This document shows positions 22,112 to 32,986 of a stretch of 64,000 nucleotides of DNA, one piece after another. Numbering within the stretch: position 1 is the first letter of the stretch; each line of letters starts with the position of its first letter. The position numbers and the translations under genes are program-made. The notes under the pieces are model-generated. The model saw only the letters and a list, made by a program, of their open reading frames with translations, did not search any database and was not told the DNA's origin. The DNA comes from Hygrocybe punicea. Lineage: Eukaryota > Basidiomycota > Agaricomycetes > Agaricales > Hygrophoraceae. The stretch lies in the NCBI GenBank assembly GCA_963556145.1, contig OY744468.1, forward strand, positions 5,890,001 through 5,954,000, written 5' to 3'.

Positions 22112-25100
22112 ATGCCAGCTCAACCTTGCACATTTATTTGCAACCTGGGGCCATGTAAAGGCAAGAATGGGAGTTTCAAAAACTGCTCTGGTTACATGCA
22201 ACACAAAAATTTTATTCATCCTCCAATACTACAATGACCTTGACCATCTCCACACATTCAAACTGATGCCAACTCAGTTTATGGATGAGAACTGGCATGA
22301 AGATGGAGACCCAGAATTGTTCACCCCCAATTCAGGCTCCTGCAAGTGGCATCCAATTCTTGATGGTATGTACACCCTCCAACTGCTGTCATTTGTTTTC
22401 CTAAGGTGTTGTCCAGGAATCTCTTGCGACAGGAATGGAAATTACCTCAATTCACTTATGCCACCAACTCCAAACAACAAATCTCAGAATGACTTTTCAC
22501 CTTATGCATCCCGCTCTGAATTTGAAATCGCAGATTTTCTTTTCTGTCAAAACCAGATGCCAGGGGAAGAGATTAATGATCTCATGGACATGTGGGTCGC
22601 CCACAGCAGTACCCCATCTTTTACTTGCAAAAAGCACCTCTATGACTTGATTGACTCAACCACTCTTGGGGATGCACCATGGGACTCGTTTTCTGTCTCA
22701 TATGCTGGCAGGCAACCTATTGATGACATCCCACCATGGATGACTACAGAGTATGAAGTATGGCATCGCAATCCACATCTGGTGATCCAGAACAAACTTG
22801 CCAACCCAAATTTCAAAGATGAAATCAACTATGCACCATATCAAGAATTTGATGAGAATGGGAAGCAGAGGTGGACAGACCTGATGTCTGGTAACTGGGC
22901 TTGGAGACAGGCAGTGTGTGGTTTTTTTTTTCAGCTGAATTCTGTGCCAACGTGCCATTTCTAGGATATTATTGTGGAATCAGATGATGCTCATGGAGCA
23001 ATGTTTGTTCCAATTATATTGGACAGTGATAAGACAACAGTATCTGTCGGTACAGGGAACATTCAATATTACCCACTGTATGCTTCCTTGGGGAATGTCC
23101 ATGGCAGTACCCAACATGCTCACCAAAATGCAGTTTCTATTGTAGGATTTCTTGCCATACCCAAAAGTATGTGATCCAAATCTACATGCATTGATCATTG
23201 ACGGAACCTGCCTATAGCAGACAAGGAATATGAGGTGACCTGGAATTTTGGAAATTTCGCCATCAACTATTTCATTCATCTTTAGCTGCAATATTGGAAC
23301 CACTCTGCTCTGGCATGACTTCACCAGAGATCACACTGTGTCCTGATGTCGAGTGGTATATGGGATTGGCCCTTATATTTCAGATTATCCAGAGCAAGTA
23401 CTTCTTTCATGTGTTGTTCAAGGTTGGTGCCTAAGGTACATTAAGTTAGAGTTTTTCCTCTGCAAAGTCAGATACTGACTTGTTTCAACACAAGATGCAC
23501 AGCTAGACCGGAGAATCTGGATGGCGAAGGCCTCCATCACACCCAAGATTACTCAGCTGTGCTTATTGAGGAATTTAATCTCTGAGTGCTGTGGAAGGAG
23601 TTTGGTGTAGTTGGTGACATTATGGTATGAATTTACCTTTTTATCTTGACCTCGATGGCATGCTAACTCAAATTTATTGCCAGCCCTTCACAGCATCCTT
23701 CCCTCGTGCTGACATACATGAACTCATTACGTCCGATCTTCTCCACCAGGTCATCAAGGGCACATTTAAGGACCATTTGGTCACCTGGGTCAATGAGTAT
23801 CTAGAAATGAAACATGGCGCAGCTGCTGCAGCTCTTGGCTAACATTGATCGCGAGTACATTTTCCATTTATTTCATTTTTTTGCCCCTAATGTCCCATTT
23901 TTGAATCAGGATTGCTGCTGTGCCACCATTTCCTGGCTTACGGCATTTCCCAGAGGGCCGAGGCTTTGCACAATAAACTGGAGACGATTCCAAGGCCCTT
24001 ATGAAGGTATCTGCACAATGTCTAACAATGAGCCATTTATGCTAATGTTCCTTTTCAGGTATATCTCCCTGCAATTGCCAGCCATGTACCTGCCAAAATG
24101 GTTTGGGCAATAGCGGCATTTCTAGATTTCTGCTACCTTGTTCACTGTTCTGTCCATACAGAAGCAAGCTTAGCAGCCATGGATGATGCCCTCGCCTGAT
24201 TTCATCATGATCAAGTGATCTTTGAGGTTGAGGGTGTCTGCCCAGATGGCATTTCATTGCTGAGGCAGCATTCTTTGGTTCACTATCAATGGGTTATTGA
24301 GCAGTTCGGCTCACTCAATGGACTTTGCTCGTTGAGAACAGAATCTAAACACATAAAAGCTGTCAAGGAACCTTGGCGCCATTCAAGTCATCACAAGCAC
24401 TCAGGCAAATGCTCCTTACCAATCAGTGGCTTAATAAATTGGCCACGTCTCATGTTGATTTCATGGAATGAGGGATGCTTGGCATTGACATCCGTGGTCA
24501 TCCTCCAGATCCAACTGAGGTTACACCGGTTCTGCTGGACATTCAACTAAATGGTGCTGATGTGGGTGCTGTTCTGGGTCCCCATGTTTCTGCAGAAGTT
24601 ACTTTGGCAATTCGTTTGGGTGTGTAATCTCTTGGCTGAAGGCAAAGTTCGGTAACTAATTACTTCATCTGCAGCACCCAAATCTCAGTATCCTCATCAG
24701 CTGCATTCTCTCATAGAACAACTTGACCTTCTAGGGCTCCCCAAGCTTATGTGCCGATTCCTTTATGATCAACTGCACCCAGATGCTATCTTACCTGGAG
24801 CAGAAGTGGATCTTGACTAATGTCCCCTCATTCGAAGCCGCATTTATGTTGTCCTGTCAGCAGTTGCTAAGTTCTATGCACCCAGTGATCTGGGATTGGG
24901 GGCATGTATTGTGAGAGGATTCAGGCAATGGCATCTTGGTATGGTGGCGCGCTGCATAATGACTGTATTTTCATCATGAAGGACTCAGACCTGGAAGGAA
25001 TGTGTAGGTTGCATGTTGCCCATGTCCGATTCTTCTTTAGGTTCACTCACAAAGCGAAGCAATACCCATGTGCATTAGTGCAGTGGTTTTCTACAATTGG

Positions 25101-25338
25101 TGATGCCCCTTGTGAAGATACTGGGATGTGGATTGTTGAGCCAGACCTGGATCACAATGGGACACCAGTTCAAGCTGTAATTCATACTGAATGCATTCTA
25201 TGAGGAGCCCTGCTTGTTCTGGTGTTTGGGGAGGAGTTCTTTCCTTGTCATATCACCTTTTCAAATTCACTGGGAGCCTTCTGATCATACTACGTCAACA
25301 AGTTTGCTGATCATCATGCGAACAAGATTGCCTTTTAA
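22112..25338 (+). pseudogene. Plavaka-type transposase, copy 2 (decayed)
   Basis: Starts MPAQPCTFICNLGPC with a finger-like CNLGPCKGKNGSFKNCSGYMQH motif split across Cys and His positions. The body gives FSPYASRSEFEIADFLF, WDSFSVSYAGRQP and DLMSGNWAWRQA. An intron follows (about 22914-22964), then the acidic motif FVPIILDSDKTTVSVGTG (about 23001-23055). The C-terminal section includes the block ending HIKAVKEPWRHSS and YCERIQAMASWYGGALHNDC. Several frameshifts and stops (about 23240-23450, 23815 onward, 24470) kill the frame. It is recognisably related to copy 1 but clearly diverged, so the two units come from different subfamilies or an old split. Confidence 0.85.
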
Positions 25339-25394
25339 CTTCCACTTCTATCTAATTATATTATATATTATATATATTATATTTCGTTTTATTT

Positions 25395-25480
25395 TGCACG
25401 TCAGACAGTTCAGAGAGACAGTTTGGATGGTTCAGAGATGGTTTAGAAATGGTTCAGATGGTTCAGAGAATTTCAGGTCT
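25395..25480 (+). repeat. Subterminal GATGGTTCAGA short repeats
   Basis: GGTTCAGAG/ATGGTTCAGA-type words recur about five times in 85 bp just after transposase copy 2. Such clusters are common next to CACTA-type termini. I could not define the terminal inverted repeat itself. Confidence 0.4.
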
Positions 25481-25484
25481 CTCA

Positions 25485-25825
25485 GTATTCTCAGACAAAA
25501 TGCTGATTTGCTGATGTATGTCCAAGTTGAGCACCCGGGTCAGAGGACACAAGAATGAACAGAATGAGTGATGATTGGGCCAGTGTTGTTCTTGTTCAGG
25601 TTTGTGTCTTCAGGAATATTGGGAGGTGAAAGTTCTGATATTAGGAATCTGCTTAGAGGAATGTAAAGGTAACCAGCCAGCTTTCAGCTGCTTTGGCTAT
25701 AAAGTAACATCACCTCCCATTGTTAGTCAGGATTAGAGCAGCACCCAAGGATAAATTGCCACACCTGCAAAAGAAATTGGTATACACAAGTAAAAAAATC
25801 ACTCTTCACCTGCCCAGCCTCCTAC
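25485..25825 (+). repeat. Dispersed repeat fragment carrying a roughly 215-bp insert
   Basis: The segment around 25515-25600 (CCAAGTTGAGCACCCGG, then GAGTGATGATTGGGCCAGTG) matches 36355-36440 and the reverse of 58570-58660. An insert of about 215 bp (25605-25810) contains GGGAGGTG, GGCTATAAAG, CACCTCCCATTGTT and GGTATACACAAGT. It is the same sequence, at the same site, as at 58352-58566 in reverse. The copy at 36440 lacks it. Confidence 0.5.
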
Positions 25826-26897
25826 ATGGCCCTTAGCAACTATGAGCTCTGGGCAAGTTTACCTAGTGCAGTATCAACTCTCCAGACTTCAAAAAGAGCA
25901 ACCTCATACTATACCCAGGCACCGAAGATGATCATCAGTACACGATGGCAGATCTTTACTGCCTCACCCATACACAAACTACTTATGGCATCTGCACTCA
26001 CACCAAACTCGGCAAGTATCACCAAGAGTTCATCTGGATTTCAGGATTTCTTCTGGAAAAAGGCTGGATTTCTCCCCAAGAATGCAACATTGCTTACAAG
26101 AATGGCTGTCATGCCAAACTCAAGAGAGATATCAAGACCTGTCTTCAGTATCAAAAGCCAAACCACTTCCACAGTGACCCATATGACTTCCAAGAGTTCC
26201 TTAACTGTGCCCACTTCCTGTTGGCTGGAACTGTGGCCAAGCAATCTACCATCTCCCATCTTTCATCAACTTCACCCGCCGCCATCAGGTATACGACCTC
26301 TATGGAACCTGCTACCCACTACCTACTGCCCGCTCATTGTGACCCGGTCATACCCAAAGTGGAACTGGTCGAACCCAATGTATCTGACCTCTTTTGTCTG
26401 GTTTCACAACAACTTGCCGTCCTCACGCAAGCTCTCACTGAGTGCGACAGTCATCCAAAGCCTCATACAGAAAGGACTGAGTTGACCCCCTCAGGACAGG
26501 GGTTCACCAACTTCAATTGCCTCTTCTGCAACAACCCACACCATCAAATTCGAGATTGCCCAGTTTGCAAGGAGTACAGTCAGGATGGCATTTGCTGCAA
26601 AAATGACATAGGCCATATCGTATTGCCCAATGGTATGTGGCTATCGTTGGCAAAAACATGAAGAAATACTTCAATGCCTGGCACACGCAAAATCCTGGCA
26701 ATCATGCACCTCCTACCCCAAACCCCACAGAGCCCTTCCAATGTGATCCTCCACCTCATGTCAAAACCAACTTCATCTCTGTTGTTGAGGAACCGATCTA
26801 CAAGCCCCAGACCACTAACCAGCACATGGATATCTTTCAGTCCACAACCTCTTACATCAACAACCAGCAAATCAAGGTCTTGGAAGCCGAAGTACAG

Positions 26898-27832
26898 TTA
26901 AGGCCTTGCATGGGTATACCATGGGTCAGTATTCCAGATACCGCACCCATACCCACTCTGATAACAGGTACACACCATACCCATTATCTGTGGGTACCTG
27001 CTGTGTTCCATCCTAACAACCTCGCAAAGAATGGGGATGCATCAATTGACACGCTCTGTCTGTTTTTGTGAGGTTGGGTTGGGGCTAGGGACTTTCTATG
27101 GGCATCCCAATGTGTTAACTACTTTGTGAACAATGGGAGCATGTCAATTGATATGCTCCATCTGTTTTTGCAAGGTTGGATGGGCTTGGCACTTTTCATG
27201 GGCGTCTGCACATCTATTGACATGGCCAGGGTGTGCGCGAGGTGGGACTGTTTTCATGAGGTTGGATGGGGCTGGGGACTTTCCATGGGCATCCGCATGT
27301 CAATTGACGTGGCCAGAGCATGTTCGCGAGGTGGGACCAGTGTTGCTGTGTCCATCTTCATCATTGCCTCATCCATTCCCCTTGTTAGCTGATGTCGTTG
27401 GGACTAGATTGGGGGGACGTACCTGGGCCAGTAGGTGGGCGCACCACCCTCCTGGCTTTCCTTTCTATTGTTGTTGTCGCTGTCATGACTTTGGTGGTTT
27501 GTTTTGGCGTGCAGGGTTGTCGTGGTTGTCGTTGTCTTTGTCGTTTGTGTGTTTTCTTGTTGTTGTTGTTGTTGTTGTGTTTGTGCTTGTAATGGTTGTG
27601 GTGGTAGCAAATATCACGTGAACTTAGCAAAAGTGAAGAAATTAATGTGAAAATAAAGTAAATAACAAAGAAAAAACCTAACTGGGGCTTGGGTTGACAG
27701 ACCCGTGAAAACCCGTAACCCATAGATAACGGGTATGGTTTTGACAAGGTGTGCAAACTGAAACACCGTACCCAAACCGGCATTACCCATTTTGGAATAA
27801 CCACAGGTAAACCCCTACCATGCTATGCCTTA
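26898..27832. mobile_element. hAT-like MITE, about 935 bp
   Basis: The left end reads TTAAGGCCTTGCATGGGTA and the right end, reversed, TAAGGCATAGCATGG, followed by GGGTA-rich subterminal blocks (26910-27000, 27700-27800). Flanks AAGTACAG (26890-26897) and CAGTACAG (27833-27840) match at seven of eight bases. It has no transposase. The middle holds tandem repeats (27030-27330). Confidence 0.6.
27030..27330 (+). repeat. Imperfect tandem repeat with CAATTGAC palindrome cores
   Basis: About four diverged units share a block like GAGGTTGGATGGGGCTGGGG, then ACTTTCCATGGGCATCC and a TGTCAATTGACGTGGCC-type core. Cores lie near 27038, 27147, 27214 and 27300. Confidence 0.6.
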
Positions 27833-28279
27833 CAGTACAGTGGCTTTGCAAATCAGTTAGATTCAATGGTGTAGAGATCTCATGGAAAGCAAAAGGCAGG
27901 TCTTGGGAAACACATCCCAACCAACCTGCCATGTCCACTGCCCCTCCCGCTATGCAACCCACCGAGAAAGCTCTCACAAGACCTCTCAACCAACAACTGA
28001 TCACCATAGTTCCTAGGCAACTGCACAGATATGGTGGATCAGCACAGATCACCTCAGATATGATTCCAGATCGAGATTTCCTGATCCATGCACCCTTGTA
28101 TCCATATCCCAGCCTTCAAGTGCATAATAAATCCCTTCACACTTGTTCTTACAGGCTGATTTAGACAATATTATGGCCAACCTCATCTCCAACCATGCAA
28201 ACACATCGCGTCCAGCGCACACAAGCATGATCACGTTGACCGCAACACCTATAACAAATATGACACACAGGACAACTAT

Positions 28280-28690
28280 TAATGACCCTGCTACATCCAA
28301 AACAGTCAAGGAAATGTCTGTACTGTGTTCAGGACATGGTACAGACATTGCCATTGGTCTGTTTCACCTCATGCAAGCACGCTGCAATGTCAATTCAATT
28401 GACATTGGAGTGGTGAACACAAGGTAGAGGGAAGCCAGAATGATGGTGGCAGACCTCCCTGTCCACCACAACATGTCTGTACTGTGCCCTGAGCACAGTG
28501 CAGACATGCCTTTGGCCTCTGTTACCTTGTGTGAGCACACCGCCACGTCAATTGACATTGGCGCGGCGAATGCAAGGTAAATGCTTACTGATCCGTCTGC
28601 TGTATCCATGACAATATCCATATCTGTGGCTCAGTTATGGATATTGATGGATATGGATATGGATACCATATCTGGCACCTGCATGTGATC
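28280..28690. repeat. Repeats with TCAATTGACATTGG cores; no gene
   Basis: Two diverged direct copies of a unit with ATGTCTGTACTGTG, then CAGACAT and a CAATTGACATTGG core (28315-28420 and 28470-28575), followed by a GGATATGGATAT-type simple stretch near 28640-28670. No coding potential recognised. Confidence 0.45.
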
Positions 28691-29049
28691 TGTGCAGTTG
28701 CCTATACATGATCAGCAGACACGCAAAGAACTGAGTTCACCGTTGCGACTTGTGAAATATGGTAAACTATCCATTTTGATCTTAGGCAGAAGTTTGACAT
28801 TTCTGATAATGTCATCACCATCTGGATCCAAATCAGACCAGGTGTGATTGAGGGTGTCTGTAAATTCAGAGTGCATGTGTGACCAAGTAAGAGAGCCCAA
28901 TGCTTCTTGAGACTGCATATGTGAATCTATGCTGGATTACTCCACAGAGGGATTTGGGATAATGGAGGGTCCAAGTGGATGCACAAGTCCAGCTGGGATG
29001 CAAAGAATGAAATTACGTTGTGCGGATACCTTGTCTGCAGTAGGCTTTT
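28691..29049. other. No gene recognised
   Basis: Short unconnected frames only. The right part runs into the copia RNase H end, so some of it may be decayed copia pol. Confidence 0.3.
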
Positions 29050-29151
29050 TGCCTGTGTTAAAGCAGAACGGCAACAAATGTGGCCGACATCCTCACAAAA
29101 TCGCTTCGCCGTGAACTTCACGCGATTCATGTCGTGGGTCTTCATTTGGTG
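29050..29151 (+). pseudogene. C-terminal end of copia-type pol (RNase H)
   Basis: One frame gives TATNVADILTKSLRRELHAI and then a stop. NVADxxTK followed by a short tail is the typical end of Ty1/copia RNase H. It is directly followed by a purine-rich tract (TTGAGGGGCTG) and an LTR, which fixes the orientation. The rest of pol is missing. Confidence 0.6.
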
Positions 29152-29167
29152 TCTCATTGAGGGGCTG

Positions 29168-29472
29168 TGTTGGATATTCAACTATGACACCTTCCTTTTC
29201 TGTCCTTATGTTTCCTCCCTACATCATTTTGCCTCTGTCATTTTGCCTCTGGCCACATACGTCACAGTAGTTTTCCTCCGTTATCACATGTTTCCCACTT
29301 CCCTTATATAGTCTCAGTCGTTCGTCTCGTCTCCTCAGTCATTTCTCTTATTCCTGACTGAGGTGAGATCTTTTACATCATAGCCATTCTCCACCTCATG
29401 TTTGTAACCAGATTCTCACAGGTACAAACAATACAGTCATTTCTCTTATTCCTGACTGAGATTCTCACAACA
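29168..29472 (+). repeat. Copia-type 3' LTR (305 bp)
   Basis: Starts TGTTGGATATTC and ends TCTCACAACA (TGTTG/CAACA inverted ends), with CTTATATAG near 29304. A 27-bp direct repeat containing TTTCTCTTATTCCTGACTGA occurs twice inside (29336-29362 and 29434-29460). Flanking 5-mers do not match, as expected when only one LTR of the element is left here. Confidence 0.6.
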
Positions 29473-29585
29473 GTGAGAGTGAGTGGGAGAGTGAGAGTAA
29501 GCAAGTGAGAGAGTGAGAGAGTGAGAGTGAGCAAGAGCAAGAGAGTGGTAGGGAGCAAGAGAGAGAGAGTGCGAGAGCGTGTGTG
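29473..29585 (+). repeat. GAGAGT-type microsatellite
   Basis: Purine-rich GTGAGAGAGTGAGAG tract with GAGCAAGAG variants, directly after the copia LTR. Confidence 0.85.
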
Positions 29586-30062
29586 CTTGCTTGGACATGT
29601 GTATCTTCATCCTTTTTATACATGCTGGGGGTGCTAATAATGGCGGTGTGATATATCAGAGCACTCATATACTTCAGCGGTTACATGGCATACCTGTTTG
29701 ATCAATGTGGGTCGATGTCAGGAGCTTGAGCAGGATACCTTCGACAATGAGCAGAAAGCCCTAGTATGCGCAGGTATACTGAATTTGGAGATATCTGAGC
29801 TTCAAATTGCCTCATGGAGCTTAAAATCAGGTTTAGTCGAGTTTAAAAAATAATTTTGCTCAAGTCTAATAGACGAGAGCCATTCCCTCCGCGTGCCTTC
29901 TCCGGATTGTCTTGCCGTATCCCTCACTGCAGGCATATCCACACCTCCTATCTTGGGTGAGGCTTTATAATAGGAGTTGTCTCAGGACAGCCTCCTCATC
30001 ACCACGACATTGCCTCACCCAGGTTAGCGTATCCTCTTCTCTTCTTATTGTTGCTCGCTCGG

Positions 30063-31170
30063 ATGTCACAAGGGAATGTGAAACGATCCTTGACTGTTTT
30101 CGAAAAGGTTCTCAAACAAAATCCGGGGCCTTCCTTGCTCTCGCGGATGCAATCCCAGGTTCCAGAGACTTCGGCAGTCCTGGAAGCGCCCCGCTTGCTT
30201 CCTATCTTGAGATTCTTGAGAATTTCCCTTTCAGATCGCGCCACTCGTACCCGATCCTTCGCAGGCCATACCAACATCGGACCCTCCAGAACCTGCAGGT
30301 GCAACTGTCCCTGCTCAACCGGATGACTCCCGCGAATCCTCTCCCGAACTTGACACCGTGTGGAAATGTCGCAAGGTCAACGATGCCACCCTTCTTTGGG
30401 TCGTGTCAAACGTCATCGCAGATGCTGTTCTCAGCCCAGAACTTGCCAAAACGTGTGCACTCTTACTTGAGTTCACCAAAGACCCAAAGTATGTCCTCAG
30501 CTCCTTAATTAACTCTACCAGCCACGTCTCCTTCCCTGAGTCGGAATGGGCCGCTCTCATCAAAGGTCAAGCCGTCAACCTCGACAAGGTTATCACCAGT
30601 CACCACTCCATCTCTCATGACACATGGACGACTCAAAGCATCGCCAACAGTGTCAAGCTTCAGTTTGGTACATCTGACCCCATCAGGAATGTCAAAACAC
30701 TCGGAGAGTGGGTCATCGCCTGGGGAAAGGCATCCGAGGCCACCCTCTTGGTTTTCCCACACCGCGATTGCGAGCTCAAGGTCTACCAACACTACGTCCT
30801 CAAACTCTTCAACAGTGCCGACACATCCATTCATGATCGCGTCATCCTTCTTGACAAGAAAATACGCACCAAAGTCACCTCCCGCCGCGACCTCCTCCTC
30901 AGCAATTTCTCTTGCTTCGCCCACTGGGAACGCTCCTACCTTTCCGATTTTGGCACAGGATACATTAATTCTTCACCCCAGCAGCAACAGGACGTCCAAA
31001 CTTCAACCAATTGTGGATGATCTGACACAAAGAAAAAGGCTGAGCCTTGCCGACGTCACAATGATGGAATATGCCCCTCAAGCACATCCCAATGTCGATA
31101 TCTGCATGTCTGCTCAACCTGTCGAAAGAGTGACCACACCGCTCCTTTCTGCAAGTCCACGAAGCCTTGA
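30063..31170 (+). pseudogene. DIRS-like gag ORF with an in-frame stop
   Basis: From about 30330 the frame gives SRESSPELDTVWKCRKVND, KYVLSSLINSTSHVSFPESE and TSRRDLLLSNFSCF. A TGA at 31018-31020 interrupts it; beyond it the same frame yields a Cys/His cluster (CRRHNDGICP, QCRYLHVCSTCRKSDH) that looks like a zinc knuckle. An N-terminal piece starting MSQGNVKRSLTVF at 30063 may be joined by a short intron ending CCCTTTCAG near 30234. Role by family: nucleic-acid-binding structural protein. Confidence 0.55.
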
Positions 31171-32986
31171 CGTCACTTCTCGTGAGTCCCGTCCCCGCCT
31201 TCTTCACAATTTCCTCTGGTCGAACCTTGACACCGGCACCTATCCTTCCGCACTTACAACCGAGTCTGATCCACCACTCCCTCAACCCCCTTCCTCCGAA
31301 TACACTGATGCCCTCATTTCTACAATTTCCCAACATCCCGACTTGTTCAAGATCATCACTTCAATCCACGTCGCTACCTTTGGTCTGCTGCTCACTTCTC
31401 ACCCAAACCGTCCTTTCATTCTCTCAGTTCTTACAGGGCTTCGTCAAGGTTTCTGGCCATGGTCAGTCTGGGACCCCTCATATCCGACCACGCATGATGC
31501 ATCACACCACCCACCGAAGACTGAGAAGGAACGTGCCTTCATTCACTCTCAATGTGATAAGGAAGTTGCACTAGGTCATTTCTCACCTTCTTTCGGCACA
31601 GAGCTTCTACCAGGTATGTACAGCATGCCTGTTCATGCAGTCCCAAAACCGCAATCGGTCGATCTCCAGCTCATCGTGGACCACAGTGCAGGTATTCACT
31701 CTCTCAGCTCACTCATCTCTCACTCGGCGATCGTAGGCTCATGCCTCGACACGTTGCACAACCTCGGGCAGGCGTTACTCAATTTCCAACAAGATCATGG
31801 TATTATTCCCCTGACACTCTTTAAGTCTGACGTTTCTCAGGCTTACCGTCGGATGCCACTACACTTCCTTTACCAAGCCAAGCAAATCATAACGGTCGAT
31901 GGCAAGCGCTTTGTAGATCTCAACAATAATTTCGGGAACAGGGGGGCCTACCGCATCTGGGCTGCCTTCATGGCACTCGTCATTTGGATCGCTATATACA
32001 TCAAGCATCTCGCAGATCTCTTTACCTACATCAATGACACATTCTCCTTTGAGGTCACCGGTCACCTCATTTACTATGCCCCTTACGACACTTGGTACCT
32101 GCACAAGCAGACTCAGCTCCTCCTACTCTGGGATGAGATTGGCCTCCCCCATGAGAAGGAGAAGCAGGAGTTTGGTGACACACTGATGATCATTGGTTTT
32201 GAATGTGATGCTAATGCGATGACCTTCACCATGGTACCAGCAGCTCGTATCGACCTGTTGAACGCCATCATCGAGTTTGTCGACGCACCTCGAGGCGGCC
32301 AGCGGCACTCACTGCGCAAGTTCCAACGCATGGCTGGGTGGGTCAATTGGTCTCTAAACGTTTTCCCCCTCTTGCGACCTTCACTGTCCAACATCTACGA
32401 CAAAATGGCTGGAAAGTCAAACTCGGACGCACTCATTTTCCTCAACAAAGCTGTCATTGCTGACTTAATGTGGCTGCATCATCATGTAGAATCCGCTGTA
32501 GGGGTACACGTCCTCAATGCTTCCGTTTGGGGGCCTCTGGATGCTGACGTTACAATCTATGGCAATGCCTGCCTCACCGGTCTAGCCTTCCAGCACCGAC
32601 CCCCTTCATATGCCCCTCCTAGCAACATTTTCTACCTCGAAGCCCTCGTGGTACTTTGGGCTCTTGAGCATGCCACTAGTGCTTCTTTCTCTGGTTGCTT
32701 GGCAATTTACACTGACAGCACAAACATGTTTGACATGTTCAACAGCCTCTCAGCAAAACCACTTTACAACGAGATCCTCAAGAGTGCAGTTGATATCATG
32801 ATTGCCCACTCCATTGACCTTCATGTATGCCTGATCAAAGGTTCTTCCAACACCGTCGCTGATGCCCTGTCTCGCGACTGTGTTGACGTAGCACTTGCGC
32901 ACCAGCCTAACCTCCAGCTTCGGATCCACCCACTACCCAACTTTGAAAAAACCCCTCGAATTGCACTGGGGTCACCACCACAATGA
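30617..32986 (+). CDS. DIRS-like reverse transcriptase-RNase H ORF (789 aa), catalytic residue changed
   Basis: The frame is open from 30617, but roughly the first 170 codons overlap gag in another frame and are probably not used. RT motifs: a motif A block FKSDVSQAYRRMPL (Asp at residue 405), a motif B-like NNFGNRGAYRIW, and the motif C position reads YINDTF (residues 471-476) where YxDD is expected. The Asn codon (32033-32035) is one CpG transition from GAT. RNase H follows with AIYTDSTNMFDMF and the terminal NTVADALSRD. The stop overlaps the recombinase ATG by ATGA (32983-32986). Probably catalytically dead although the frame is intact. Confidence 0.8.
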   Translation: MTHGRLKASPTVSSFSLVHLTPSGMSKHSESGSSPGERHPRPPSWFSHTAIASSRSTNTTSSNSSTVPTHPFMIASSFLTRKYAPKSPPAATSSSAISLASPTGNAPTFPILAQDTLILHPSSNRTSKLQPIVDDLTQRKRLSLADVTMMEYAPQAHPNVDICMSAQPVERVTTPLLSASPRSLDVTSRESRPRLLHNFLWSNLDTGTYPSALTTESDPPLPQPPSSEYTDALISTISQHPDLFKIITSIHVATFGLLLTSHPNRPFILSVLTGLRQGFWPWSVWDPSYPTTHDASHHPPKTEKERAFIHSQCDKEVALGHFSPSFGTELLPGMYSMPVHAVPKPQSVDLQLIVDHSAGIHSLSSLISHSAIVGSCLDTLHNLGQALLNFQQDHGIIPLTLFKSDVSQAYRRMPLHFLYQAKQIITVDGKRFVDLNNNFGNRGAYRIWAAFMALVIWIAIYIKHLADLFTYINDTFSFEVTGHLIYYAPYDTWYLHKQTQLLLLWDEIGLPHEKEKQEFGDTLMIIGFECDANAMTFTMVPAARIDLLNAIIEFVDAPRGGQRHSLRKFQRMAGWVNWSLNVFPLLRPSLSNIYDKMAGKSNSDALIFLNKAVIADLMWLHHHVESAVGVHVLNASVWGPLDADVTIYGNACLTGLAFQHRPPSYAPPSNIFYLEALVVLWALEHATSASFSGCLAIYTDSTNMFDMFNSLSAKPLYNEILKSAVDIMIAHSIDLHVCLIKGSSNTVADALSRDCVDVALAHQPNLQLRIHPLPNFEKTPRIALGSPPQ

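Larger units (their letters stand above)
25890..28164 (+). pseudogene. Ty3-like gag remnant, split by a MITE
   Basis: The frame 25945-26661 gives a gag-like body (CTHTKLGKYHQEFIWISGFL) and a cysteine-rich nucleic-acid-binding end beginning CLFCNNPHHQIRDCPVCKEY, typical of Agaricomycete Ty3-type gag as I remember it. A hAT-like MITE (26898-27832) splits the following part after IKVLEAEVQ. The flanking region 27833-28164 stays open and Pro/Gln-rich. No protease, RT or integrase follows, so only a gag relic remains. Confidence 0.55.

Noticed and set aside
27385..27804. Long minus and plus frames over the GTTGTTGTTGTT tract
   Set aside because: Low-complexity trinucleotide repeat inside a MITE; open frames are an artefact of composition.
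29373..29668. Ser/Leu-rich minus ORFs over the GAGAGT tract
   Set aside because: Microsatellite translation, no coding evidence.
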